Assembly: GCF_004765805.1 (NCBI RefSeq)
Contig: NZ_SBIU01000007.1
Location: forward strand, 94,354-158,353
Direction: 5' to 3'
Source: Halorussus halobius
GTDB lineage: Archaea > Halobacteriota > Halobacteria > Halobacteriales > Haladaptataceae
DNA length: 64,000 bases
Positions 53,058 through 61,022 of this stretch are shown piece after piece. A program made the position numbers and the translations under genes. Position 1 is the first letter of the stretch; every line of letters begins with the position of its first letter. Below the pieces are notes generated by a model that saw only the letters and a program-made list of their open reading frames with translations, had not been told where the DNA came from and made no database searches.

Positions 53058-53644
53058 TAGCGCGATCGAATTCGTCGACAGCGACACTCCCTGAAAGCCC
53101 TCGGCCGCTCGGCATCCCGCGACCACCGCTGCGCTCCTCGTCCCTGCGGTGCTTGCGGGGTCGGGGGACGACCGAGGCGGCCTCGCCCTTTCTGAGTCCG
53201 CCAGGACGGTGAATGACCATCCGAGCGGCGCAGCCGGGTGGACAGGTGTGTCCGTACCGGCCCGCCCCGCTCGCCGCTGCCGCCCTCCGCGTCGCTCGCG
53301 ACCGACCATTCCGGGCTGCCTGCCTGCGGTAGCGGGCGGGCTGCCGGGCTAAAGTGAATGTGCCCTCGGCGCCAGCGGGAAAGCGCGGGGGGTTGCGCGG
53401 CGTGGCTGCTCACCCCCCACGCTTTCTCCGCTGGCCGCTCGCTCCGGGCGGGTCGGCGCGCGGTGCTGGTTGGGGTCGCCGCACTCGGGCGCGCTCTCGC
53501 TCGCGCCCGGTAGGGCGCTCGCGAAGGCGCGAGCGAGAGCGCGCAGTCGGTGCTATCGGTCGTCGACGTCGTCGGAAAACCGCGATGTTAGGGGCATCGC
53601 GGTGGCGGCGCACGAGCGCCTTCAGTGGTATCTGGAGGATACCA
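53058..53644. other. very GC-rich non-coding region with a long inverted repeat
   Basis: No gene is supported in these 587 bp. An open frame upstream of the OB-fold gene runs through it, but its composition is Arg/Pro-rich and its real start is at 53645. The region is much richer in G+C than the genes around it. A perfect 19-bp inverted repeat is at 53489-53507 and 53526-53544. This kind of region often holds an origin, a transfer origin or structured control RNA. Confidence 0.4.
53489..53544. repeat. 19-bp perfect inverted repeat (hairpin)
   Basis: GCGCGCTCTCGCTCGCGCC at 53489-53507 is the exact reverse complement of 53526-53544, with an 18-bp centre. Extruded as a cruciform or transcribed as a hairpin it would be very stable. 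It lies about 100 bp before the OB-fold gene. Candidate roles are a transfer or replication origin or a terminator for the genes upstream; no T-run follows. Confidence 0.7.
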
Positions 53645-54505
53645 ATGTCAAGTAACAACTCGAGTCGCAAGGTCGTTACGGTGGATGAACAGGCATTCGA
53701 ACGAACCGAAGACGCCGGCGTCGACGAGGACGGCTTCAAGGTCGTCGACGACAAACCGGAGTTCCGAGCGACGGTTCAGCAGGAAAAGCAGGCGAAGGTG
53801 GATTCCAACCACCCAGACGGCATCGTCCAGGACTTCTCGCACCTGCCCCTCGCGCAGGAAGAGAAGATTCGCGCCCGGGAGGCCGAACTGGACCACATCA
53901 GCGCCCAGGCGGAACTCGGCACCCAAGACGGGCGGGCGAAGCGAACTCGCAAGGTCGTCACCGAACGGCGACAGCGTAAGCGGGCGGAACGCACCCCGGA
54001 CCGGACGGATCCGCGAGAGCGTCTCTCCCGGATGGAGCTGGCGAAGGTGAACCAGGAAGCAGACCGGATGGCACAGCGGCTTCGCACCGGTCACAGTCGG
54101 GCGGCCGTCTCGCGGGCGCTCGCAAAGCGGGTCGCCAAGGGGCAAGACATCACCAAAGCAGTGTTCGACACGATGGATGCACTCAAGGCGGCCCCCGGCG
54201 CCATCTGCCCGATCGAGGACGTCCCGGACGTGCAGACGGATGAGGTGAGCATCGAAGGAGAAGTCGTTCAGCTCTGGGATGCTTCCAGCCGGAAGATCGC
54301 TCAAGTGGGCTTGGTCGCGGACGACACCGGGAAAATCAAGTTCACCTCGTGGCGAAAATCGGAGCCTGCCTTCGTCCAAGAAGGGGACACCGTCCGAATG
54401 CGGGCGGTTAAGAAGAACTGGTACGAGGGACGATGTTCACTCGCCGTGACCTACGACAGTATGATCGTCTTCCCAGAACGCGACCGCCGCTGGTGGGAGG
54501 AGTAG
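53645..54505 (+). CDS. OB-fold (RPA-like) DNA-binding protein
   Basis: The protein has 286 residues from the ATG at 53645; an upstream frame from 53354 is rejected because it is Arg/Pro-rich. The N-terminal 100 residues are charged and helical. Residues about 195-280 (SIEGEVVQLWDASSRKIAQVGLVADDTGKIKFTSW and VRMRAVKKNWYEGRCSLAV) form an OB fold like the replication factor A domains. It probably binds single-stranded DNA during plasmid replication or transfer. The GC-rich region upstream may be its target. It ends in a clear terminator. Confidence 0.82.
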   Translation: MSSNNSSRKVVTVDEQAFERTEDAGVDEDGFKVVDDKPEFRATVQQEKQAKVDSNHPDGIVQDFSHLPLAQEEKIRAREAELDHISAQAELGTQDGRAKRTRKVVTERRQRKRAERTPDRTDPRERLSRMELAKVNQEADRMAQRLRTGHSRAAVSRALAKRVAKGQDITKAVFDTMDALKAAPGAICPIEDVPDVQTDEVSIEGEVVQLWDASSRKIAQVGLVADDTGKIKFTSWRKSEPAFVQEGDTVRMRAVKKNWYEGRCSLAVTYDSMIVFPERDRRWWEE

Positions 54506-54526
54506 GGGCAACGCCCTTTCTTTTTT
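54506..54526 (+). terminator. hairpin and T-run terminator after the OB-fold gene
   Basis: GGGC (54506-54509), loop AAC, GCCC (54513-54516) and TTTCTTTTTT (54517-54526) form a short hairpin followed by a T-run on the + strand, directly after the stop codon. Confidence 0.7.
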
Positions 54527-54704
54527 CGTGAGTGCCGGACCGGCCCAGGCCCCACCGCCCCACCCACCGCTCCGTGCTCGCTCCCGCTGGTCGCTGCGCG
54601 CGCAGCCACAACCTCAAGAACCGAGCTGAGATGTATGTCAGAATTCGGGAATTCGCTAACCGCGTGTATCCGTCCGAAATAAAAAGCAACTACCGCCTAG
54701 AGAG

Positions 54705-54712
54705 GTTTTTAG
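54705..54712 (+). promoter_or_regulatory. TATA-like box of the AlbA_2 gene
   Basis: TTTTTAGG lies about 28 bp before the ATG at 54737. The upstream region is AT-richer than average and also holds AATAAAAAG at 54678. Confidence 0.4.
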
Positions 54713-54736
54713 GCTGACTAGAAACATAGAGGGAAT

Positions 54737-56074
54737 ATGGTTAAATCGGGAGACGTGGATCAGCGGTGGCAGGATCTATTGCGTAATCCACGAGAAGAGG
54801 TCCATCGTGAAATCAAAAGCTGGCTTGATCTGTCTGATAATGTGGACAAGGCAAACGTAGCAAAAGCGATGCTCGCATTAGCGAATTCTGGTGGGGGTCA
54901 GATTTTGATTGGATATGAGGAGGTCGGTGAATCATGGGAACCGGATCCATCTCGACCACATCCGATTGACCACTACGATCAAGATACGATTAATGGGATC
55001 GTTGAGAAGTTTGCTGAGCCCCAGTTTCACTGTGAAGTATACCATATTGAACATCCAGAATCTGGTGAAGTCTTTCCAATTATCGATGTACCGGGAGACC
55101 ATCGGGTGCCGATTCGATCAGACAGTGCTGGCCCTGAAGACCAACACGTTACCTACAACACATATTATATTAGGCGGCCAGGGCCAGAAAGTGCAGCACC
55201 GAAGACAGGACGTGAGTGGGACGAATTGATTCGGCGGTGTGTCACTGCCTCACGTGATGATCTGTTAGATCGAATGCGAACCGTACTGACGGGGTTCGAA
55301 AAAGGAGCAAGTGAAGAAGAGATTGATCCGCTGGATCAGCTTGCTTCGTGGACTGAGGCTATGCGGGAAGACTGGGAAGCCAACGTGATGGACGAGTACG
55401 GAAATATGGATAATTCACCCTATCGTCACGGGTACTGGTCATTTGCTTACAGTCTGGATTCTGAGTTTGATCAGCCATCTCTCTCTGAGTTCTTAGATCT
55501 ACTACGGGAGGTGAAAGGTCATGAAACGGGGTGGCCGGCGTGGCTGATCAGCGAGGATCAGGTACATCCCCGCGATGAGACAATCGAAGGGTGGTATACC
55601 GGCGGAACATTCGATGACCCAGCGCACGCAGACTACTGGCGTGCATCCCCAGACGGGATGCTGTTCTTGCTTCGTGGCTATCAGGAAGACAGCAAAGATG
55701 AACTTGAGCCAGGTACAGTTTTGGATTATATTCTCCCAATCTGGCGAGTCGGTGAATGCTTGCTACATGCGAAGCGGTTGGGGCGAGAACTCGGTGAGGA
55801 AAACACGTCGGTCACCGTGCAAGCCCGATGGACGGGACTAGAGGGACGAACACTGGGCTCAATTGAAAATCGCCGTGGACTTTTCCCTCCGATTGAAAGA
55901 GAATCACATCAAGCGACAGTTACGGCCAGTCAACGCTTCACTGTTCAAGATTTTGAAGACGCTCTACCGGAAGTGGTTGAGACCTTGACCCAACCGCTAT
56001 ACCAGATCTTTGATTTCTACGAGCCGCCATCCGATCTAATCCAGAATGAGCTGGACCGGATGCAAAGCCAGTAA
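54737..56074 (+). CDS. AlbA_2/Schlafen-like ATP-binding domain protein
   Basis: The protein has 445 residues. Residues 20-75 read REEVHREIKSWLDLSDNVDK followed by ANVAKAMLALANSGGGQILI, the AlbA_2 (Schlafen-like) signature, with the Gly-rich turn SGGG and GYEE following. Such domains bind nucleotide or RNA and occur in phage-defence and regulatory proteins. The region from 190 to 445 has no clear family. The gene is AT-richer than its neighbours and its stop is 5 bp from that of the convergent gene at 56080. The two look like one imported cassette. A defence role is a hypothesis. Confidence 0.78.
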   Translation: MVKSGDVDQRWQDLLRNPREEVHREIKSWLDLSDNVDKANVAKAMLALANSGGGQILIGYEEVGESWEPDPSRPHPIDHYDQDTINGIVEKFAEPQFHCEVYHIEHPESGEVFPIIDVPGDHRVPIRSDSAGPEDQHVTYNTYYIRRPGPESAAPKTGREWDELIRRCVTASRDDLLDRMRTVLTGFEKGASEEEIDPLDQLASWTEAMREDWEANVMDEYGNMDNSPYRHGYWSFAYSLDSEFDQPSLSEFLDLLREVKGHETGWPAWLISEDQVHPRDETIEGWYTGGTFDDPAHADYWRASPDGMLFLLRGYQEDSKDELEPGTVLDYILPIWRVGECLLHAKRLGRELGEENTSVTVQARWTGLEGRTLGSIENRRGLFPPIERESHQATVTASQRFTVQDFEDALPEVVETLTQPLYQIFDFYEPPSDLIQNELDRMQSQ

Positions 56075-56079
56075 CAACG

Positions 56080-56829
56080 CTACTCTAGATGTTCATCCAA
56101 TTCCCACGCACCTTCATCATCGTAATAGAAACCGGGATGATATCCGAACTGAGAGTTTGATAATGGTCGGAAAAGCGGTGTGAGTTGGTCACGGATACCG
56201 TCTTCATCGGACAGACTGAGAGGTGTGAGGCGCGAGGTGCGGTTAGGTTCAGGAAATGCTTCAACCCGGTCAACCTGCCGATGTTGGTCTATTGTCGCGT
56301 TCGTGAGATTTGTCCCACTGAGGATTGCATACACCTTCTCGCTGTGTTCATCAGGAAGGACGTCACGATAGAACTGGAGGACGGTGACGAGACTTAATTC
56401 AAGATCCTGTGAACTGACTGCATAGTCACAGTCGTATGAATGACCGGTTGGATAGCAGAGCCCGCTCCCCCGGGCCTCATATATGCCAGTATCATACAGA
56501 GTTGCCACTGAACTCAGGTCTTTTCGATTCTCGTAGCGAGCGACAATATGGTTCCATGTCGGATCCGCGTGTTCAAACAGTCTATCGGGCCGAAACGATG
56601 GTCGACACGTCGCGGGAACAGGCAGTTCCTCAAGTTCTGTGATATCGACAAGACGCGATCCATCAAGAGCACTTTCAGGAACAATATGGAACAAGAGCTG
56701 TGGAATTGCATCCTCTGAATTAAGCATATCGAAGCGCTGAAGGTGGTATTCGCGATATAATGTCGACCGATCAACCGCCGGATATTCACGGTTGAGTTCA
56801 TGGAGACGCCGAAGATGTGAATCACTCAT
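56080..56829 (-). CDS. unknown protein convergent to the AlbA_2 gene
   Basis: The protein has 249 residues. LLFHIVPESALDG near residue 45 resembles the short beta segment (R.VLHIVP) that follows AlbA_2 domains in many Schlafen-like proteins, so this may be a detached partner domain. ILSGTNLTNATIDQHRQ near 170 and a Trp/Tyr-rich C-terminus (FGYHPGFYYDDEG) have no clear parallel. A TATA-like ATAAATAT (minus strand) at 56851-56858 is 22-28 bp before the start, fitting a leaderless transcript. Base composition matches the AlbA_2 gene. Function unknown. Confidence 0.68.
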   Translation of the reverse strand: MSDSHLRRLHELNREYPAVDRSTLYREYHLQRFDMLNSEDAIPQLLFHIVPESALDGSRLVDITELEELPVPATCRPSFRPDRLFEHADPTWNHIVARYENRKDLSSVATLYDTGIYEARGSGLCYPTGHSYDCDYAVSSQDLELSLVTVLQFYRDVLPDEHSEKVYAILSGTNLTNATIDQHRQVDRVEAFPEPNRTSRLTPLSLSDEDGIRDQLTPLFRPLSNSQFGYHPGFYYDDEGAWELDEHLE

Positions 56830-56849
56830 ATGCTCCCCCTCTCACCTTA

Positions 56850-56858
56850 GATAAATAT
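56850..56858 (-). promoter_or_regulatory. TATA box of the convergent cassette gene
   Basis: On the minus strand ATATTTATC lies about 25 bp before the ATG ending at 56829, fitting a leaderless start. Confidence 0.55.
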
Positions 56859-57038
56859 GTATTCGGTCCCCTGTTGTGGCCTTGAGTGCCGCCCCAGTTC
56901 CTGCATAGCCAGTTCATTGGTATAAGAATCAGACTCGGTCGCTGTACGCCATCGGTTCCGAGATATCTGAACCGTCTTGTAGAGGTTTATTCCACCCATA
57001 ATGGGTGAAGGATTCGCTGTACTGGCGAGTTCCTGAAC

Positions 57039-57971
57039 ATGGTGAGAACGATGACTACCAGAGACATCTACGAAACTGGCTTCGACGAAGACGTCCAAAC
57101 AGAGTCGAGCGCTACCCAGTGTCCAGAGTGTGACGGCCGGGTCACTACGAATGCGGTCGAAACGATCTGCGAGGACTGTGGACTTGTTATCGAGGAACAA
57201 CGTATCGATCACGGGCCGGAGTGGCGGGCGTACGATGCAGACGAGCGCGAGCGAACAGGCGCACCACTCACTACAGCCCGTCACGATCGAGGCATCTCGA
57301 CCGAGATCGGCCACGGAACCGACGCACACGGGAACGAACTCTCTGGTCAGAAACGCCGGCAGCTGGCCCGGATGCGACGTGAGCAGACCCGTGGTCGCTG
57401 GCGGTCCAAAGCGGAACGGAATCTCGCACACGGGTTGGGCGAGGTACGCCGGCTGGCGAGTGCGCTCGAGCTCTCTGAGTCGATTCGTGACCAGGCGTGC
57501 CAGCTCTTCCGGAGCGCTCAGAGCGAGGATCTGCTTCGAGGCAGATCCATCGAAGCCATCGGTGCAGCGAGTATCTACGGTACCTGTCGATGTAACCAAC
57601 ACCCGCTTCTCCTCGAGGATGTCGTCGACGCCGCCCGAGTCGAGTCCGCTCGTGTCACCAACGCCTACCGAACACTGAATCGCGAATTAGAGCTCCCAGC
57701 ACCACCAATGCGCCCGACGTCGTTCATTCCACGCCTGATCTCGGCGCTGGAGTTAGACCACGACATTCGTCGGCGCGCGAACGAACTCGCAGAACGCGCC
57801 GAGGGGACAACCCTCACGAACGGCTGTCAGCCATCGGGCGTCGCGGCCGCCTGTGTCTATCTGGCTGCCCAAGAGCAGGGCGCGTTGATTACCCAATCCA
57901 CCGTCGCGTCGGCAGCAGAGGTGTCAGTCGTGACGCTCCGAAGCCGGCGAGACGAACTCCAAGCGATCTGA
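57039..57971 (+). CDS. tfb: transcription initiation factor IIB (TFB), paralog 2
   Basis: The protein has 310 residues from the ATG at 57039; another ATG at 57051 is possible. The zinc ribbon uses Cys28, Cys31, Cys44 and Cys47, followed by DHGPEWRAY and two cyclin repeats (about 110-200 and 215-310). It shares the same general architecture as the TFB at 15307 but is clearly distinct in sequence. It is a plasmid-borne TFB that may direct RNA polymerase to promoters of this element. It lies 209 bp after the cassette gene on the other strand. Confidence 0.93.
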   Translation: MVRTMTTRDIYETGFDEDVQTESSATQCPECDGRVTTNAVETICEDCGLVIEEQRIDHGPEWRAYDADERERTGAPLTTARHDRGISTEIGHGTDAHGNELSGQKRRQLARMRREQTRGRWRSKAERNLAHGLGEVRRLASALELSESIRDQACQLFRSAQSEDLLRGRSIEAIGAASIYGTCRCNQHPLLLEDVVDAARVESARVTNAYRTLNRELELPAPPMRPTSFIPRLISALELDHDIRRRANELAERAEGTTLTNGCQPSGVAAACVYLAAQEQGALITQSTVASAAEVSVVTLRSRRDELQAI

Positions 57972-58024
57972 GACGCCTCCGGTAGAGGAATACCTACATA
58001 CAGGCAGAGAGTCTACAAGGGGGT

Positions 58025-58129
58025 ATGGATCTGGACGAGACTGTCGAGTATCTGTCGACAGAACTCGATATCGAGCGGAGTGAGCACGTTCGCGAGGTCG
58101 GTCGAGCGGTCGCCGAGCTCCGTGACTGA
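58025..58129 (+). CDS. 34-residue conserved microprotein, copy 2
   Basis: The protein starts MDLDETVEYLSTELDIERSE and ends VAELRD. It matches the microprotein at 2498-2602 in length and in the core ERSEHVREVG. It has a GGGGG stretch just before the ATG, and lies 53 bp after the TFB gene. Two such conserved copies far apart show that this is a real family, not chance. Function unknown. Confidence 0.7.
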   Translation: MDLDETVEYLSTELDIERSEHVREVGRAVAELRD

Positions 58130-58196
58130 ATCGGTCTCAGGCGGTCAGATTTATCCCGTCGTCGCCGAATCCGTCCCCGCATTTTCTCACCCCTGA

Positions 58197-58207
58197 GTTT
58201 AAATACC
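58197..58207 (+). promoter_or_regulatory. TATA box of the two-ribbon zinc protein
   Basis: GTTTAAATACC lies about 33 bp before the ATG at 58235, with a purine-rich stretch (GCGGAGCG) in between. Confidence 0.5.
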
Positions 58208-58234
58208 AAACCGGGGGAAACGCGGAGCGAATCG

Positions 58235-59104
58235 ATGACTGACCACAACTCAGACCGAGAGGCGTTCCAACCTGTCGGGGAGGGCGCTCTGGTGCCGGAC
58301 CCAGCGCTGGATCAGCCAGCAGACGGCCAGCCAAGCCGCCAGCGTGAAGCCTCGCATTCGGGTGGGTATCCGGACGGAACAACCGACACAGACCGATCCT
58401 GTGTCTCCTGTGGCGCATCGATCCCGGCGTCGCAACGAAAATGCCGGTTCTGTCTCGAACACGAACTTGACGGCGCGTCGGAGTCGGGTGCTGCGAGTTC
58501 CGAGCAGACACTGCGTGGTGTGATCCACTTCCTCGTCGAATCGGGGACGTTCTACGGCGCCGTGGCAAGGGGAGCAGCAGCAGCGACACTTCTCTCGTCA
58601 GGTCACGACCAGCCCATCGACGACTGTACGCTCATCTACGATCTCGACGACGAGCCCGCACCCCAGCTAACCGAGCGCTGGCCTACGCTCCCCGCTGCTA
58701 CTGAGGTGACCGCAGCGGCTGGCGACGCGTTACTAACAGCGGCCCGTGAGCGGACAGCGTGGAACGAGAGGAGCGATCGTTCTCAGACGGAGATTCCACG
58801 CGTCTATGACGAGCGTGGCCAGGGAATTCGCGATGAGTCGTCCCTCGAGCACACGCTCGACGACAGCGATCAGCTGTGGATCGTCCCAGCAATCGCTGTG
58901 GAAACAGTACCCCGCGAAACGAAATCCTCCAGTACCAGAGCTGAAATCCCGACCGTAACAGCCCTCGAGTGCCAGCACTGTACGAAAGAAACAGAACATC
59001 GCTTCAGTACACGCGAGTCGCTCCCTGACGAGACCTGGACGGGCCAACCAATCTGGGAGTGCCAAGTGTGTGGCACAGGTCGCTACGGGCCTGCTCCCGA
59101 ATAG
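58235..59104 (+). CDS. zinc-ribbon protein with two separate Cys clusters
   Basis: The protein has 289 residues. The first cluster (CVSCGASIPASQRKCRFC, residues 56-73) and the second near the C-terminus (CQHC and CQVCG, about 248-280) each suit one zinc ribbon. The region between is helical and holds a Gly/Ala-rich stretch. The protein may bind nucleic acid or act as a bridge. No enzyme motif is visible. It lies just upstream of the inverted repeat and the TFB fragment. Confidence 0.7.
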   Translation: MTDHNSDREAFQPVGEGALVPDPALDQPADGQPSRQREASHSGGYPDGTTDTDRSCVSCGASIPASQRKCRFCLEHELDGASESGAASSEQTLRGVIHFLVESGTFYGAVARGAAAATLLSSGHDQPIDDCTLIYDLDDEPAPQLTERWPTLPAATEVTAAAGDALLTAARERTAWNERSDRSQTEIPRVYDERGQGIRDESSLEHTLDDSDQLWIVPAIAVETVPRETKSSSTRAEIPTVTALECQHCTKETEHRFSTRESLPDETWTGQPIWECQVCGTGRYGPAPE

Positions 59105-59118
59105 GGCAGTAGGAATCT

Positions 59119-59172
59119 CACCGTTTAACCAACAGTCTCCGATGGAGATGGCTTCTGTTGGTTAACACGGTG
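59119..59172. repeat. inverted repeat with TTAACCAACAG arms, copy 2
   Basis: TTAACCAACAG at 59125-59135 pairs with CTGTTGGTTAA at 59155-59165, and CACCGT/ACGGTG extends the stem on either side with a one-base bulge. The centre holds a small TCTCC-GAT-GGAGA hairpin. The arms match those at 33556-33596. The right arm runs into the possible start of the TFB fragment gene, so the repeat may be its operator. Confidence 0.65.
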
Positions 59173-59358
59173 AGTACCCGCAAGTCCGACGTCAGTCATA
59201 GCGGGCGTTCATTCGGCAGGTTCGCAGCGGCCTGTCTCTACAAAGCGGGGCGGGAACAGGGGGTGTGGGTAACGCACCGTGACATCGCCAAGTCCGGAAA
59301 CGTCACGCCGACCACGGCCTGGACGCATCACCAGAGGTTCGATGAACTCGCTGTCTAG
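59170..59358 (+). CDS. free-standing TFB second-cyclin-repeat fragment
   Basis: The protein has 62 residues from a GTG at 59170; a TTG at 59158 would add four. RFAAACLYKAGREQGVWVTH and the following IAKSGNVTPTTAW line up with the C-terminal cyclin helices of the TFB at 57039 (AAACVYLAAQEQGALIT), including the A-LY-A turn. It lacks the zinc ribbon and the first repeat, so it cannot recruit polymerase alone. It might compete for promoter DNA or TBP as a regulator, or be a relic. It starts at an inverted repeat found twice in this window. The stop overlaps the end of the toxin-like gene on the other strand. Confidence 0.6.
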   Translation: MSTRKSDVSHSGRSFGRFAAACLYKAGREQGVWVTHRDIAKSGNVTPTTAWTHHQRFDELAV

Positions 59359-59843
59359 ACGGGCCAGGTAGGGAGCGAGGGCGCTCCATTCTTCCAGTGG
59401 ATCGCATCTAGCGCGGGCGGGAACTGCTGTAGTCGGTCATCGAGGACGGCGAGTGGGTGCGCATCGAGAAACGTCGCCTTGTGCCGATCAACCGGCGTGT
59501 CTTCGTGATTGAGTTGGATATGACAGGGCCCAAGGTCCGGATGGTCGGCATCTTGGTGGAATCCGAGCATCAGATTTCGGTCCGGTTCGACCCAGTTTAT
59601 GCGGTAGTATTCGTGGTCGACGCCGGCGGGGTACCAGAAGCGAATCTCCAGTCGTGCTGTCGCCGCGTCGTACGAGTCACTCAGGAACGTCGTCGGATCG
59701 ACACCCGCGATGACGTACCGGGGTCGGCGTCGAGACGGGCGATAGCGGACCTCTTCACACCCTGGCTGGTTCGTCAATCGGTCGTGAACGTCGCGGAGGA
59801 GGGTCCGCTGTGTATAGCGGTCGCGACCGGCAAGAAAGATCAT
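59355..59843 (-). CDS. TumE-like toxin candidate
   Basis: The protein has 162 residues. The middle (RLEIRFWYPAGVDHEYYRINW, then GFHQDADHPDLGPCHIQLNH) resembles the DUF6516/TumE toxin family, which has a His-rich core of the form HxD..H..LG.cH. The gene follows the HTH-like gene at 59861 on the same strand with a 17-bp gap, the usual antitoxin-toxin order. It would act on a cellular target when the antitoxin is lost. The resemblance is from memory of the family pattern. Confidence 0.6.
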   Translation of the reverse strand: MIFLAGRDRYTQRTLLRDVHDRLTNQPGCEEVRYRPSRRRPRYVIAGVDPTTFLSDSYDAATARLEIRFWYPAGVDHEYYRINWVEPDRNLMLGFHQDADHPDLGPCHIQLNHEDTPVDRHKATFLDAHPLAVLDDRLQQFPPALDAIHWKNGAPSLPTWPV

Positions 59844-59860
59844 TCTGTGAGAGAGGAGGG

Positions 59861-60412
59861 TTAGCTCGTGGCGCGGTCAGCCACGTCGGTCATCTGCTCG
59901 CGGGCAGCTTCGACGTCGGAGTAGAGTTCCAGTGCGTGCTTGATGAGGCGGCGATCCTCCTCGTTCTCACGCCAGAACGCGATGACGTCGCGGCGGTCCC
60001 GGAGCTCCGCACTTGTGAGGTCGCCGTCGGCGAGCGACTGTTCAAGCTCTTCCCACGTCTCGACGTCGTAGGTCGCCTGCCACTCCTCGATCTCCTCGGT
60101 AATCGCGGCCAATTCACTCCGCAGCTCCTCGCGGGTATTTTCCTCGATGAGCGTGCGGATCTCCTCGAAGAGCAGTCGCGTGTAGTCCGGTTGGTAGCGC
60201 GTCGTCTCGCCGGCCTCGACGCGACGCAACTGGCCCTGGTCGACGAGGTCCTGAAGTTCCTCGTTGGTCGTGCTCCAGGCGGCGTCGGCCTGCTCGCTGA
60301 TCCAGTTAACTGAGCGGGGTTCGCGAAGTGACTCGGCGACCGCCCGAATGCGGTCGCGGGCGCTCATCGACTCAGTCCACGATTGGACCCCATCTCGCGA
60401 GGATTCGGTCAT
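59861..60412 (-). CDS. DUF7342-like helix-turn-helix protein, antitoxin candidate
   Basis: The protein has 183 residues from the ATG ending at 60412; a longer frame to 60544 is less likely. Residues about 20-75 form a winged helix (VNWISEQADAAWSTTNEELQDLVDQGQLRR). The remaining part is an acidic helical tail (EEIRTLIEENTREELRSELAAITEEIEEW) of the type seen in haloarchaeal DUF7342 proteins. The pair with the TumE-like gene downstream fits a toxin-antitoxin unit in which this protein binds the promoter and the toxin. Confidence 0.65.
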   Translation of the reverse strand: MTESSRDGVQSWTESMSARDRIRAVAESLREPRSVNWISEQADAAWSTTNEELQDLVDQGQLRRVEAGETTRYQPDYTRLLFEEIRTLIEENTREELRSELAAITEEIEEWQATYDVETWEELEQSLADGDLTSAELRDRRDVIAFWRENEEDRRLIKHALELYSDVEAAREQMTDVADRATS

Positions 60413-60547
60413 GGTTGGCACCTCTTGGGACAGTGTTCGCGCCCTACTCCCATATATGTTTGTACTGTCTCGCATAATCAAGAATGCCTTGCGGGCGAAG
60501 GCGTCCGGACGTTGAAATGCGATACCGACAGAAGGTATGGCCAACCG

Positions 60548-60751
60548 ATGTACGACCGATATTCTGACGTTGAGGAACTACGGCCGACCGGCGAGGCATC
60601 CCACAGCCCGGACACAATGTTGGACGACGGGTGTGAGAGTGACCTCCTGGCGGCAACGCGTCGCGACGAGCACTGGTGGCGACCTGATGCGACGACGACA
60701 GTCACGTGGAGTGTCTATCCGCGCCGGCGAGTGGTGAGGCGCTACCGATGA
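60548..60751 (+). CDS. small unknown protein
   Basis: The protein has 67 residues from the ATG at 60548. The N-terminal half is acidic, the C-terminal end basic (YPRRRVVRRYR), suggesting nucleic-acid contact. Its stop overlaps the next start (TGA at 60749, ATG at 60748), so the two genes are coupled. No family is recognised. Confidence 0.5.
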   Translation: MYDRYSDVEELRPTGEASHSPDTMLDDGCESDLLAATRRDEHWWRPDATTTVTWSVYPRRRVVRRYR

Positions 60752-60936
60752 ATCAGCAAGTCGAACAGGGCTACTGGATGCATCGTGTACTCAGCAATCT
60801 CAGCCGCCTCGACGTCGAGCGGTTGGACGACGCGGATCGAGAGCGAGTCGAGACTGCAAGAGACCTCCTGGAAGAAGTGAGCCTACTCACGGGACCAGAG
60901 GACGGGAGCGGACCAGACGCCCCAACAGACGACTGA
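60748..60936 (+). CDS. small helical acidic protein
   Basis: The protein has 62 residues. One long helix (GYWMHRVLSNLSRLDVERLDDADRERVETARDLLEEV) is followed by an acidic tail. It is coupled to the gene upstream. It could be an adaptor or an antitoxin-like partner of its upstream neighbour, but nothing proves this. Confidence 0.55.
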   Translation: MNQQVEQGYWMHRVLSNLSRLDVERLDDADRERVETARDLLEEVSLLTGPEDGSGPDAPTDD

Positions 60937-60984
60937 TCGTCATCGCCGTCGACGCCAGGGGCACTTCCAGTGTCGGTTTATCGC

Positions 60985-61005
60985 CCCCCAAGAGGGGTGC
61001 GGGGC
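60985..61005 (+). promoter_or_regulatory. repeated 5' element CCCCC..AGAGGGGTGCGGGGC, copy 2
   Basis: CCCCCAAGAGGGGTGCGGGG lies 17 bp before the ATG at 61023, preceded by GGTTTATCGC, a TATA-like run. It matches the elements at 51211 and 61414. CCCC and GGGG can pair as a short hairpin. Confidence 0.6.
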
Positions 61006-61022
61006 TTCCCGCGAGTCCAGAC

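Noticed and set aside
53354..53644. N-terminal extension of the OB-fold protein
   Set aside because: The extra residues are Arg/Gly/Pro-rich and reflect GC-rich non-coding DNA; the ATG at 53645 begins the normal acidic sequence.
56847..57602. 251-residue minus-strand frame opposite the second TFB
   Set aside because: It is antisense to a clear TFB gene.
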